A stretch of 64,000 nucleotides of DNA from Phytohabitans aurantiacus (GTDB lineage: Bacteria > Actinomycetota > Actinomycetes > Mycobacteriales > Micromonosporaceae). Position 1 is the first letter of the stretch, and each line of letters opens with the position of its first letter. The DNA lies in assembly GCF_027923225.1 (NCBI RefSeq), contig NZ_BSDI01000010.1:62001-126000 (forward strand). The letters run 5' to 3'. Positions 42,711-51,526 of this stretch are shown here, piece by piece. The translations under genes were made by a program, and so were the position numbers. The notes below the pieces were generated by a model. That model had not been told where the DNA came from and made no database searches. It saw only the letters and a program-made list of their open reading frames with translations.

Positions 42711-43337
42711 GTGAAGTTTTCCTTCCGCCCCGTCGAGGGTGCTTTCTACGAGCTCTTCACCAAAGCCGCGCAGAATCTGGTGCGCGGTACGGAGTTGCTC
42801 AACGAGCTGGCGCTACCGGGAGTGGACGTGCAGTCGGTCAGCGAGCGGCTGACCGAGGTCGAGCACGACAGTGACCAGATCACCCACGACCTTTACAAGA
42901 AGATCAACTCGACGTTCATCACGCCGTTCGACCGGGAGGACATCTACCGCCTCGGGTCGGGCCTGGACGACATCATGGACCACCTGGAAGCGGTGGGTAA
43001 CCTGCTCTACCTCTACGGGTTGACCAAGCTGCCCTCGCTGCCCCGCGAGATGCACGAGCTGATCGCGGTGCTGGACGCACAGGCCAAGCTGACCGCCGAC
43101 GCGATGCCGCGGCTGCGCTCGATGAAGAACCTCGAGGACTACTGGATCGAGTGCAACAGGCTGGAGAACGACGGCGACCGGGCGTACCGGATGCTGCTGG
43201 TCCGGCTCTTCTCCGGTGAGTACGACGCGTTGACCGTGCTGAAGATGAAGGAGGTCGCCGACGAGCTGGAGGCCGCCTGCGACGCCTTCGAGCACGTGGC
43301 CAACACGATCGAAACAATCGCGGTCAAGGAGTCCTAG
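42711..43337 (+). CDS. DUF47/PhoU-like regulator of the Pit transporter
   Basis: The 208-residue all-helical protein has the DUF47 pattern (FYELFTKAAQNLVRGTELL, EHDSDQITHDLYKKINSTF, ITPFDREDIYRL). Such proteins are PhoU-related and bind or control the neighbouring low-affinity phosphate transporter. GTG start. The coding end is 3 bp before the pit start, so the two are translationally linked. Confidence 0.9.
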   Translation: MKFSFRPVEGAFYELFTKAAQNLVRGTELLNELALPGVDVQSVSERLTEVEHDSDQITHDLYKKINSTFITPFDREDIYRLGSGLDDIMDHLEAVGNLLYLYGLTKLPSLPREMHELIAVLDAQAKLTADAMPRLRSMKNLEDYWIECNRLENDGDRAYRMLLVRLFSGEYDALTVLKMKEVADELEAACDAFEHVANTIETIAVKES

Positions 43338-43340
43338 CCC

Positions 43341-44345
43341 TTGAGCCCGGAGCTTGCCGCCGTCATCGCCGTGATCGTGATCGCGATGGCGTTCGACTAC
43401 ACCAACGGTTTCCACGACGCCGCGAACGCGATCGCGACGAGCGTGTCGACGCGCGCGCTGACGCCGCGGGTCGCGCTCGTCATGGCGGCCATCGGAAACT
43501 TCATCGGCGCCCACTTCGGCGCGGGCGTGGCCAAGACCGTCGGCAGCGGCCTGGTCGAACTGCCCACCGGCGTCGCCAGTCTCGGCGTCGTCTTCGCGGG
43601 CGTGTTCGGCGCCATCGTCTGGAACCTGGTCACCTGGTACTTCGGCCTGCCCTCGTCGTCGTCGCACGCCCTGATCGGCGGCATGGTGGGCGCGACGCTC
43701 GCCGCCTCCGGCACGGTGCTGTGGAGCGGCATCCTGGAGAGCGTCATCCTGCCGATGATCCTGTCGCCGCTGGTGGGCTTCGCGCTCGGATACCTGGTGA
43801 TGCTCGCCGTGATGTGGCTGTTCCGCCGGGGCCAGCCCGGCAAGCTGAACAGGGGCTTCCGGTGGGCGCAGACGGCATCGGCCGCGGCCATGTCGGTCGG
43901 GCACGGCATGCAGGACGCCGCGAAGACCATCGGCATCATCGTGCTCGCGCTCTACGTCGGCGGGTACCAGGACGACGCCAAGACGATCCCTGAGTGGGCG
44001 TTCTGGACGTCGGCGACGGTGCTGGCGCTCGGCACGTACGCCGGTGGCTGGCGGATCATCCGTACGCTCGGTCGCAAGATCATCGACCTGCGGCCGCCGG
44101 AGGGATTCGCCGCCGAGACGGTCGCCAGCGCGGTGCTGTACTTCAACGCACTCGTGCTGCACGCGCCGATCTCCACCACCCACACGATCACCTCGGCGAT
44201 CATGGGTGTTGGTGCCACCAAGCGGCTGTCCGCCGTGCGCTGGGGCGTCGCTGGCAACATCGTCGGCGCCTGGATCCTGACGTTCCCGGCGGCGGGCCTG
44301 ATCGCCAGCCTGGTCTACGTGGTGGTCCGACCGCTCTTCACCTGA
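43341..44345 (+). CDS. pit: Low-affinity inorganic phosphate transporter (PiT family)
   Basis: The 334-residue protein has about ten helices and the two PiT signatures: FDYTNGFHDAANAIATSVST in the N-half and HAPISTTHTITSAIMGVG in the C-half. It should import metal-phosphate using the proton gradient. It begins with TTG, with AAGGAG lying inside the end of the DUF47 gene. The upstream PHO box suggests PhoP control of the pair. Confidence 0.92.
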   Translation: MSPELAAVIAVIVIAMAFDYTNGFHDAANAIATSVSTRALTPRVALVMAAIGNFIGAHFGAGVAKTVGSGLVELPTGVASLGVVFAGVFGAIVWNLVTWYFGLPSSSSHALIGGMVGATLAASGTVLWSGILESVILPMILSPLVGFALGYLVMLAVMWLFRRGQPGKLNRGFRWAQTASAAAMSVGHGMQDAAKTIGIIVLALYVGGYQDDAKTIPEWAFWTSATVLALGTYAGGWRIIRTLGRKIIDLRPPEGFAAETVASAVLYFNALVLHAPISTTHTITSAIMGVGATKRLSAVRWGVAGNIVGAWILTFPAAGLIASLVYVVVRPLFT

Positions 44346-44352
44346 CGCCGCC

Positions 44353-44380
44353 CCGCCCGCGCGCTCGTTGGCGCGGGCGG
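44353..44380. terminator. Bidirectional terminator hairpin
   Basis: CCGCCCGCGC (44353-44362) pairs with GCGCGGGCGG (44371-44380) across 8 nt between the convergent pit and oxidoreductase genes. Confidence 0.65.
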
Positions 44381-44391
44381 CCAGGCGACCG

Positions 44392-45372
44392 TCAGTCGCG
44401 GTAGGAGACGCCCACCTCGTCACGGACCTGGTCGAGCAGGCGCATGACCTCCAGGGTCGTCGCGTGCGGGACCAGTGGGCTCTCCAGCAGACCCTCGCGC
44501 AGGCAGCGCTGCACCTCGGCGGCCTCGTGCTGGTAGCCACGGCCCTCGGCCGGGCCCTTGAACACCTCCGGCTCGGCGCCGTCGCGGTGCAGGACGAACT
44601 CGCGCGCCGCGAAGAACGCGGGCGGCAGCTCGATCCGTCCCGCACTGCCCGTGATCAGTGCGGTGATGGGGGTACCGCGCACGATGCCGCAGGTCAGCGC
44701 CGCGAGCGCCCCGGAGTCGTACCCGAAGATCATGGCGGTGTTCTCGTCGACGCCCTCGGGGGACAGCTTGGCCCAGGCACGCACATGGTCCGGCACACCG
44801 AGCAGCAGGTGAGCGAGGTGGATCGGGTAAACACCCAGGTCGAGCAGCGCGCCACCGCCCAGCTCACGCGCCCGCAGCCGGTGCGTCGCCTCGAACGGTC
44901 CCGCGACCGAGAAGTCGGCGTGCACCGACACGACCTCGCCGATCGCGCCCTCGGCGATCACCTCGGCCAGCCGCCGGACCACGGGGTTGCAGCGCATCCA
45001 CATGGCCTCCATGAGGAAGATCCCCCGGTCGCGGGCCATGGCGATCAGCTCGGCGCTGGTCTCCAGGTCGAGCGTCATCGGCTTTTCGCACAGCACCGCC
45101 CGCCCCGCCTCCAGGCAGATCCGGGTGGCCGCGTAGTGCGCCGAGTGCGGGGTCGCCACGTACACCACGTCGATGTCGTCGTCGGCCGCCAGATCCGTCC
45201 ACGAGCCGTACGCGCGGGGGATGTCGTACCGGCCCGCGAAGGTCTCGGCCGCCTCTTTGGAGCGTGAGCCCACCGCCACGATCTCGGCGTCGGGCAGGAG
45301 CTTCAGGTCCTCGACGAACGTGGCGGCGATGCCGCCGGTGGCCAGGATTCCCCATCGCACACGCTCACTCAT
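44392..45372 (-). CDS. Gfo/Idh/MocA family oxidoreductase
   Basis: The 326-residue NAD(P)-dependent enzyme has an N-terminal Rossmann motif in RWGILATGGIAATFV, VYVATPHSAHYAA and the catalytic-region lysine in CEKPMTLD. The C-terminal alpha/beta domain contains GGGALLDLGVYPIHLAHLLLG with the usual Asp/His pair. It oxidises or epimerises a sugar or cyclitol; the substrate is unknown. The start ATG at 45372 is chosen because MSERVRWGIL begins the fold directly. Confidence 0.9.
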   Translation of the reverse strand: MSERVRWGILATGGIAATFVEDLKLLPDAEIVAVGSRSKEAAETFAGRYDIPRAYGSWTDLAADDDIDVVYVATPHSAHYAATRICLEAGRAVLCEKPMTLDLETSAELIAMARDRGIFLMEAMWMRCNPVVRRLAEVIAEGAIGEVVSVHADFSVAGPFEATHRLRARELGGGALLDLGVYPIHLAHLLLGVPDHVRAWAKLSPEGVDENTAMIFGYDSGALAALTCGIVRGTPITALITGSAGRIELPPAFFAAREFVLHRDGAEPEVFKGPAEGRGYQHEAAEVQRCLREGLLESPLVPHATTLEVMRLLDQVRDEVGVSYRD

Positions 45373-45402
45373 GAAGCCCGATCGTACGGGCATACTGTGA
45401 CT

Positions 45403-45653
45403 ATGGCGCAGCCGCGGATTCGCTACGAAGACGGCCGCCCGTACACGGTGCCCGAGACGCTGGAGGAGCTGACCGGACCGACGAGCGGGGTCGTCGAGCT
45501 GCTCTGGCCGGCGGATACGCGGTCCAAGCGCTGCGCGCGGTGCGGCGGCTGCCGGAGAGCGCGTTCGAGCCTTACCGGCTGACGAGTGCCGAGGTGGCAG
45601 CCCTGCAGGAGCGCCTGCTGCGGTGGGCGGACGAGATTGACGGGCGGGGATGA
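45403..45653 (+). pseudogene. Frameshifted or fused remnant of a small hypothetical gene
   Basis: From the ATG at 45403 the frame reads as a normal protein start (RIRYEDGRPYTVPETLEEL, GPTSGVVEL) and then degrades into an Arg/Cys-rich tail with a stop at 45582. From about 45504 a different frame reads as good protein (AGGYAVQALRAVRRLPESAF, then RLTSAEVAALQERLLRWADE) to a TGA at 45651-45653 that overlaps the NUDIX start. The switch near 45500 indicates a frameshift or a deletion that joined two genes. Confidence 0.6.
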
Positions 45654-46453
45654 CGGACGAGGACGGGTGGCGGTTGCCGGACGCGCTCGTGGCGCGGGCG
45701 CGGGAGTACGCCGCTGGCGGGGGCGGGCCGGTGCCGGTGCCGCGGGTCGCGGCCACGGTGGTGCTGCTGCGGCCCGCTGACTCCGGCTTCGAGGTGTACC
45801 TGTTGAGGCGCGCCGCCTCGATGGCGTTCGCCTCCGGGATGTACGCCTTTCCGGGCGGGAGCGTGGATCCCGCCGACGCCACCGCAGACCTGGCCTGGTC
45901 GGGGCCGGCGCCGGACGAGTGGGCGCGGCGGCTCGGGCGGTCGCGTGAGGAGGCGCAGGCGGTGGTCTGCGCGGCGGTGCGTGAGGTCTTCGAGGAGACC
46001 GGGGTACTGCTGGCGGGGCCTGGTGGCGCGAGCGACGACGATCGGCGGGCACTGGTCGGCCGCGAGTTGGGCCTCGCCGAGCTGCTGTCGAGGCGCGGGC
46101 TGGTGCTGCGGTCGGATCTGCTGGGCGCCTGGGCGCGCTGGGTCACGCCCGAGTTCGAGGCGCGCCGCTTCGACACGTACTTCTTCGTGGCGGCCCTGCC
46201 AGACGACCAGCGTGCGCAGGACGTCTCGGGCGAGGCCGACTACACGACGTGGATGCGACCGGCCGAGGCCGTGGCACGGTATGAGGCGGGCGAGTTGGCC
46301 ATGCTCCCGCCCACCATCGTGATGCTGGGGCAGCTGTCCGCGTACAGGATGGTGGCTGACGTGTTGCGCGCGGCGGCCGACCGGGATGCGGCGGCGGCGG
46401 TGAAGCCGCGCGCGGAGGTCGCCCCGGACGGCACCGTGCGTCTGAAGGTCTAG
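45650..46453 (+). CDS. NUDIX hydrolase (NUDT19/RNUDT-like)
   Basis: The 267-residue protein contains AFPGGSVDPAD, then a split NUDIX box ending in AVREVFEETGVLL, and WVTPEFEARRFDTYFFVA, a block typical of NUDT19-like CoA or nucleotide-sugar diphosphatases. The insertion between the first Gly pair and the REVFEE helix is characteristic of this subgroup. The start overlaps the stop of the remnant gene (ATGA). Confidence 0.88.
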   Translation: MTDEDGWRLPDALVARAREYAAGGGGPVPVPRVAATVVLLRPADSGFEVYLLRRAASMAFASGMYAFPGGSVDPADATADLAWSGPAPDEWARRLGRSREEAQAVVCAAVREVFEETGVLLAGPGGASDDDRRALVGRELGLAELLSRRGLVLRSDLLGAWARWVTPEFEARRFDTYFFVAALPDDQRAQDVSGEADYTTWMRPAEAVARYEAGELAMLPPTIVMLGQLSAYRMVADVLRAAADRDAAAAVKPRAEVAPDGTVRLKV

Positions 46454-47331
46454 CCGAAGCGGCCGGTGATGTAGTCCTCGGTGCGCTTGTCGGAGGGGTT
46501 GGTGAAGATCCGGCCCGTCTCGTTGAACTCGACCAGCCGCCCGTGCCGCACCTGCTTGTCGTCGACCTCGGCGGTGAAGAACGACGTGTAGTGGCTGACC
46601 CGCGCGGCCTGCTGCATGTTGTGCGTGACGATGACGATCGTGTACGTCTTCGCCAGCTCGTGCATCAGGTCTTCGATCTTGCCGGTGGCGATGGGGTCGA
46701 GCGCCGAGCACGGTTCGTCCATGAGGATCACGTCGGGGCGCACCGCGATCGTGCGGGCGATGCACAGCCGCTGCTGCTGGCCGCCGGAGAGGGCCAGGCC
46801 GCTCATCTTGAGCTTGTCCTTCACCTCGTCCCACAGCGCGGCACCGACCAGCGCCTCCTCGACGCGGTCCGACAGGTTGTCCTTCAGCCCGTTGATGCGC
46901 AGCCCGTAGGCGACGTTGTCGAAGATGGACTTCGGGAACGGGTTGGGCTTCTGGAAGACCATGCCGATGCGCCGGCGTACCTGGATCGGGTCGACGTCCT
47001 TCGCGTACAGGTCCTGGCCGTGGTAGGTCACGCTGCCGGCGACGCGGGCGCCGGGCACCAGGTCGTTCATCCGGTTGAGCGAGCGCAGGATGGTCGACTT
47101 GCCGCAGCCGGACGGCCCGATCATGGCGGTGATCTGGTTCTGCCGGATCGGCATCGAGGTGCCCCGGACCGCCTCGTAGGTGCCGTAGAAGACGCTGACG
47201 TCCTTGAGGGCCATGACCGGCGTACCGGCGGCGTGCGGCGCGTCCTGGGCTCCCCAGCCGCTGGTGGGAGCGTTGATGTTGACGGAGGGGCGATCGGTCA
47301 CGGTGGCTGCCTCGTATTGGGGGATGGTCAT
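46450..47331 (-). CDS. pstB: Phosphate ABC transporter ATP-binding protein
   Basis: The 293-residue ATPase of the high-affinity phosphate importer has Walker A GPSGCGKST, signature LSGGQQQRL, Walker B ILMDEPCSALDP and the PstB-specific RRIGMVFQKPNPFPKSIFDN. It is the last gene of pstSCAB and lies 2 bp after pstA. Confidence 0.96.
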   Translation of the reverse strand: MTIPQYEAATVTDRPSVNINAPTSGWGAQDAPHAAGTPVMALKDVSVFYGTYEAVRGTSMPIRQNQITAMIGPSGCGKSTILRSLNRMNDLVPGARVAGSVTYHGQDLYAKDVDPIQVRRRIGMVFQKPNPFPKSIFDNVAYGLRINGLKDNLSDRVEEALVGAALWDEVKDKLKMSGLALSGGQQQRLCIARTIAVRPDVILMDEPCSALDPIATGKIEDLMHELAKTYTIVIVTHNMQQAARVSHYTSFFTAEVDDKQVRHGRLVEFNETGRIFTNPSDKRTEDYITGRFG

Positions 47332-47333
47332 GG

Positions 47334-48239
47334 TCAGCGCTCCTTAATCGCGAAACGGTTGGCGATGAAGCGGGCGATGATCGTGAAGATCAACACGATC
47401 GCGATCAGGGTCAGCGCCGCTCCCCAGGCCCGGTCCTGCGCGATCTGGAACGGCTGGCTGGCGTTGCTGAAGATCTGCGCTGGCAGCGCGGTGTTCTCGC
47501 CGCTGAAGAGGTTCCAGTTGGTGGCGTTGACGGCGCCGACGACGAAGATGATCGGCGCGGTCTCGCCGGCGGCGCGGGCGATGGCCAGCAGCGAGCCGCT
47601 GGTGATACCCGAGATCGCCGCGGGGAGCACCACGGTGACGGTGGTGCGCCACTTGCGCGCGCCCAGCGCGAGGCTGGCCTGGCGCAGCTCGTCCGGGACG
47701 AGCTTGAGCATCTCCTCGGTGCTGCGGATCACCACCGGCAGCATGAGGCAGGCGAGCGCGAGCGCGCCCGCGAAGCCGCTGCGCGCCTCGAACGTCAGCA
47801 CCCAGATCGTGTAGATGAACAGTCCCATGATGATCGACGGGACGCCGGTCATGATGTCGGCCAGCATCCGGATCAGGCGGGCGAGCGGGCGCTGCTTGCC
47901 GTACTCGTTCAGGTAGATCGCGCCGAGCACACCGAGCGGGACCGCCATGAGCGCGGCACCGCCGGTGATGAGCAGCGTGCCGATGATCGCGGGGCCCATG
48001 CCGCCGCCGGCCCGCCGCACCGACAGCGAGATGTCCCCGGTGAGGAACTCCCCGCTCATGATGCCGCCGCCCTTGGAGATGACCGAGTACACGACCAGGC
48101 CGAGCGGGACGATGGCGATGACCAGCGCCAGCGCGATCGCCCCCAGCGCGACCTGGTTGGTGATCCGGCGCCGGCTGGAGAGCGCGCGGCGGGTGAGGTC
48201 GGGGGCGCCGCGGCTGGTCCTTTCCAGGGTGGTCGTCAT
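47334..48239 (-). CDS. pstA: Phosphate ABC transporter permease PstA
   Basis: The 301-residue protein has six helices. The ABC-importer EAA loop reads LVPDELRQASLALGARKWRT in outline, followed by ITSGSLLAIARAAGETAPI. The start overlaps the pstC stop (ATGA). It forms the membrane channel with PstC. Confidence 0.95.
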   Translation of the reverse strand: MTTTLERTSRGAPDLTRRALSSRRRITNQVALGAIALALVIAIVPLGLVVYSVISKGGGIMSGEFLTGDISLSVRRAGGGMGPAIIGTLLITGGAALMAVPLGVLGAIYLNEYGKQRPLARLIRMLADIMTGVPSIIMGLFIYTIWVLTFEARSGFAGALALACLMLPVVIRSTEEMLKLVPDELRQASLALGARKWRTTVTVVLPAAISGITSGSLLAIARAAGETAPIIFVVGAVNATNWNLFSGENTALPAQIFSNASQPFQIAQDRAWGAALTLIAIVLIFTIIARFIANRFAIKER

Positions 48240-49204
48240 GACGTGGCTCCCCTCATGCGAGCCTCCGCGCGCCGCACGATGGCCTGCGCGAGCGTGTTGA
48301 TGAGAACGGTCATCGCGAACAGCACGACGCCGAGGCCGATCAGGGCCGCGGTGAACGTGCCGGTCGACTCGCCGATCTGGCTGACGATGACCGATGGCAT
48401 CGCGTTGCCGCTGGCGAAGACGTTCGGGGTGATCTGGGTGGAACCGCCGATGACCAGCGTGATGGCGATGGTCTCGCCCATCGCCCGGCCGAGGCCGAGG
48501 ATGACCGCGCCGACGATGCCGCCGAAGCTGTGCGGGAAGACCGCACCCTTGATCATCTCCCACTTGGTGGCGCCGAGGGCGAGCGCCGCGTCCTTGTCGG
48601 CCCGCGGCACCGTGCTGAACACCTCGCGCGAGATCGACGTGATGATCGGGACGATCATGATGGCGACGATGAGGCCCGCGGTCATGAAGCTGCGACCGCT
48701 GCCGACCGGTTCGGCGAAGACGCTGCCGATCACCGGGATGCCGCCGAGTACGTCGTGGAACCACCGGTAGACCGGCACCAGCTTCGGTGCGACGACCAGT
48801 ACGCCCCACAGGCCGAAGACCACCGACGGCACGGCGGCGAGCAGGTCGATCACGGTGATCGCCGGTCCGCGCAGGCGGCGCGGTGCCAACTCGGTGAGGA
48901 ACAGCGCGATGCCGATCGAGACCGGCACGGCGAAGATCAGGGCGATCAGCGACACGAGCGCCGTGCCGTAGATGAACGCCAGGGCGCCGAACACCTCGGC
49001 TGGCGGATCCCAGGTGCGCTCGGTGATGAAGTTCAGGCCCATGTGCGTGAACGCGGGCCAAGCCTCGCGGCTGGTGGTGATGAGGATCAGCGCCAGTACG
49101 GCGAGCACCAGCAGGCCGGCGGCGAGCGCCAGAATCATGAAGGCGCGGTCGGCTCGTGGTCCGCCGCCGCGACTTGTCAGGGTGGGTTGCGTTTCAGTCG
49201 TCAC
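48236..49204 (-). CDS. pstC: Phosphate ABC transporter permease PstC
   Basis: The 322-residue six-helix permease has AFIYGTALVSLIALIFAVPV, DLLAAVPSVVFGLWGVLVV and the EAA-loop region VPRADKDAALALGATKWEMI. GTG start. It follows pstS after a 76-bp gap that holds a strong hairpin. Confidence 0.95.
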   Translation of the reverse strand: MTTETQPTLTSRGGGPRADRAFMILALAAGLLVLAVLALILITTSREAWPAFTHMGLNFITERTWDPPAEVFGALAFIYGTALVSLIALIFAVPVSIGIALFLTELAPRRLRGPAITVIDLLAAVPSVVFGLWGVLVVAPKLVPVYRWFHDVLGGIPVIGSVFAEPVGSGRSFMTAGLIVAIMIVPIITSISREVFSTVPRADKDAALALGATKWEMIKGAVFPHSFGGIVGAVILGLGRAMGETIAITLVIGGSTQITPNVFASGNAMPSVIVSQIGESTGTFTAALIGLGVVLFAMTVLINTLAQAIVRRAEARMRGATS

Positions 49205-49233
49205 GCTCTCAACTCCGGGGCTGGTGGTGCCGC

Positions 49234-49262
49234 CAGGGGCGGGATCAGCGATCCCGCCCCTG
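49234..49262 (-). terminator. Attenuating hairpin between pstS and pstC
   Basis: CAGGGGCGGGATC (49234-49246) pairs perfectly with 49250-49262 across 3 nt. In pst operons such a hairpin lets the binding protein be made in excess over the membrane components. Confidence 0.75.
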
Positions 49263-49280
49263 AACTCAGCTATCGGTCGT

Positions 49281-50366
49281 TCACTGGATCTTGTCGAGCT
49301 GCGCGAGCGCCTTGGTCTTCAGCGCGTCCGGCAGCGGCGCGTAGTCCACCTCCGGCGCGAGCGTCTGACCCTCGTTGAGGATGTACGTGACGAAGCCCTT
49401 GACCAGGTCCTTCTTCGCCGCGTCGTCGTACTTGGTCCGGACCAGGATGTAGGTCGGCGCGGTGATCGGGTAGGTCGTGGCACCAGCCGCGTTCAGCGGG
49501 TCGTAGGTGAGGTCGTCCTTGATCGTCGCGCCCTCCAGAGCGGCGGTCGCGCCGTCGAGGCTGGCGGCGACGAACTGGCCGTCCTTGTTCTTGATGGCCG
49601 CGAACTTGAGGCCGCTCTCCTTGGCGTCGCTGAAGTCGACGTAGCCGATGCCGCCGTCCGACGACTTGATCAGCTGAGCCACACCCGTGTTCTTCTCGGC
49701 GCCCTGCGTGCTGGCCGGCCAGTTGACGGTGTCGCCGCTGTCGAGCTTCCAGGTGCTCGGGGCGGCGGCCTTCAGGTACTTGGTGAAGTTGTTCGTCGTA
49801 CCCGAGCCGTCCGAGCGGTGCGCGACGGTGATCTTCGTCGAGGGCAGGGTCACGCCCGGGTTGTCAGCGGCGATCGCCGCGTCGTTCCACGTGGTGATCT
49901 GCGCCTGGAAGATCTTCGCCAGCGTGTCCGGGCTGAGCTGCAGCTTGTCCACGCCGTTGAGGTTGTACGAGACGGTGATCGGCGCGGCCACGGTCGGCAC
50001 GTACAGGTAGGAGCCGGCGGCCACGCCGTCGGTGTCCTTGACCGTGCTGTCGGTGCCGGCGAAGTCGGTGAGGTTGGCGCCGAAGTCCTTCTTGCCCTGG
50101 CCGGAACCCACCGAGTTGTAGGTGACGGTCAGCTTCGAGGCCACACCCTTGAACTCGGCGATCGCCTCGGTGTAGAAGGCGTTCGGGAAGCTGGCGCCTC
50201 CGCCCTTGAGCTCGCCGGAAAGGTTCGCATATTCGTTCGAGCCCGAACCGGCGTCGGTGCCGGTGTCGCCGCTGTTGTCGTCGTTGCCGCCACAGCCGGC
50301 AAGCGCGATCGTCGCGACGAGCGCGACGCCGGCGAGGACGCGCCGCGAAAGCACGTTGCGGTTCAC
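49281..50366 (-). CDS. pstS: Phosphate-binding lipoprotein PstS
   Basis: The 361-residue substrate-binding lipoprotein has a signal peptide ending in the lipobox LAGC with C25, then GGGASFPNAFYTEAI and SVGSGQGKKDF, and HRSDGSGTTNNFTKYL, the phosphate-contacting loops of PstS. GTG start. A pair of PhoP-type direct repeats lies about 95 bp upstream. Confidence 0.96.
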   Translation of the reverse strand: MNRNVLSRRVLAGVALVATIALAGCGGNDDNSGDTGTDAGSGSNEYANLSGELKGGGASFPNAFYTEAIAEFKGVASKLTVTYNSVGSGQGKKDFGANLTDFAGTDSTVKDTDGVAAGSYLYVPTVAAPITVSYNLNGVDKLQLSPDTLAKIFQAQITTWNDAAIAADNPGVTLPSTKITVAHRSDGSGTTNNFTKYLKAAAPSTWKLDSGDTVNWPASTQGAEKNTGVAQLIKSSDGGIGYVDFSDAKESGLKFAAIKNKDGQFVAASLDGATAALEGATIKDDLTYDPLNAAGATTYPITAPTYILVRTKYDDAAKKDLVKGFVTYILNEGQTLAPEVDYAPLPDALKTKALAQLDKIQ

Positions 50367-50456
50367 CTCAGGTAAGCCTCTCTTTTAAGGGATCGGCCGG
50401 CACTGCCGGCCCGACGTCGCCGACGCTAAAAGCAGCAGGTAGCCGGCTTCCCGGAC

Positions 50457-50478
50457 GCGGGTGAACGCAGGGTGAACT
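50457..50478 (-). promoter_or_regulatory. PHO box of pstSCAB: two 11-nt direct repeats
   Basis: GCGGGTGAACG and CAGGGTGAACT stand in exact 11-nt register; the GGTGAAC cores begin at 50460 and 50471. On the minus strand they read GTTCACC twice, the PhoP unit. The rest of the 200-bp gap 50367-50568 shows no gene. Confidence 0.8.
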
Positions 50479-50568
50479 CATGCCGCCGCCGAGATTGCGC
50501 GCGGCTGAGGGCGAGTTGTCCGTTCCGTGAACTGAGAGACTGGTGACGGAAATATCCGATATAGGCGC

Positions 50569-51504
50569 TTAATGGCCTCGTCGGTAACTGACGTCTGTAG
50601 ACCATCTGGCGAATCCGAGGCCCTCGTAGAGCGCCACGGCCCGGACGTTCGACTCATCGACGTACAGCATCGCCTGGTCGAGGCCGCGTCCGCGAAGGTG
50701 GCGCAGGCCGGCCACGGTGAGCGCGCGCCCCAGCCCCAGGCCGTGGGCGCTCGGGTCCACACCAACGACGTAGACCTCGCCGATCGGCTGGTGCTCGTGA
50801 TGATGCCCGTGCACCTTCGTCCAGTGGAACCCGAGCAGCTTCTCCGCCGGATCCGTCGCTATCAGGAAACCCTCGGGGTCGAACCAGGGCTCCGCCATCC
50901 GCACATGCAGGTCGCGCAGCGTCCAGCGCCCCTGGTCGGGGTGATCGGCGAACGCGCGCGCGTTGACCTCCACCCAGGCGTCGTCGTCTTCGCCGGGCCG
51001 GAACGCGCGTACCTCCACGCCATCGGGCACCCGCGGCTCGGGCAGCGCCGCGAAAAGCGACCGTCGCATCTGGAAAAGCACCCGAGACCGCGCAAACCCC
51101 AAGCTCAGCGCCAAGGCGCCCGCCGACGGGTGGTCACCGTGCGCCCACAACCGCAGGCGTCCCTGCGGGTCGGCCTCGTCGGTGACGTCCATCGCCGCCT
51201 TCACCAGAGCCCGCCCGAGGCCATGCCGCCGGCGCAGCGGATGCACGACCAACTCGGCCGCCGCACCCTCGACGGCGTCCGTCGTGTCAAGATGCGCGTA
51301 ACCGGCGAGCGCGCCGTCGTGGTCCCGGTTCAGCAGGTGTACCGCTGGCGTGTCACCGCCATGGCGAATGTGCAGGACCACGTGCTCCGAGAGCGGGTAC
51401 GCCCCATCGGTATCGCCAGCCGCCTGAGCGAGCCCGAGCACGTCGTCGACGTCGGTGGGGGAGAGATGCTCGATCCGAACCACCGCGGGCTGCACTGACG
51501 TCAC
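50569..51504 (-). CDS. mshD: Mycothiol synthase
   Basis: The 311-residue tandem GNAT acetylates Cys-GlcN-Ins in the last step of mycothiol synthesis. The first GNAT loop is VVHPLRRRHGLGRALVKAA. The second domain has the mycothiol-synthase signature WVEVNARAFADHPDQGRW, with VVGVDPSAHGLGLGRALTV and MLYVDESNVRAVALYEGLGF. GTG 51504 fits family length. It lies between pst and glnR, as in mycobacteria and Streptomyces. Confidence 0.95.
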   Translation of the reverse strand: MTSVQPAVVRIEHLSPTDVDDVLGLAQAAGDTDGAYPLSEHVVLHIRHGGDTPAVHLLNRDHDGALAGYAHLDTTDAVEGAAAELVVHPLRRRHGLGRALVKAAMDVTDEADPQGRLRLWAHGDHPSAGALALSLGFARSRVLFQMRRSLFAALPEPRVPDGVEVRAFRPGEDDDAWVEVNARAFADHPDQGRWTLRDLHVRMAEPWFDPEGFLIATDPAEKLLGFHWTKVHGHHHEHQPIGEVYVVGVDPSAHGLGLGRALTVAGLRHLRGRGLDQAMLYVDESNVRAVALYEGLGFARWSTDVSYRRGH

Positions 51505-51526
51505 CCTCAACACGGTATCGGTTGTC

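Noticed and set aside
42813..44645. 610-codon minus-strand frame opposite DUF47 and pit
   Set aside because: Low-complexity translation with no motif, antisense to two confident genes.
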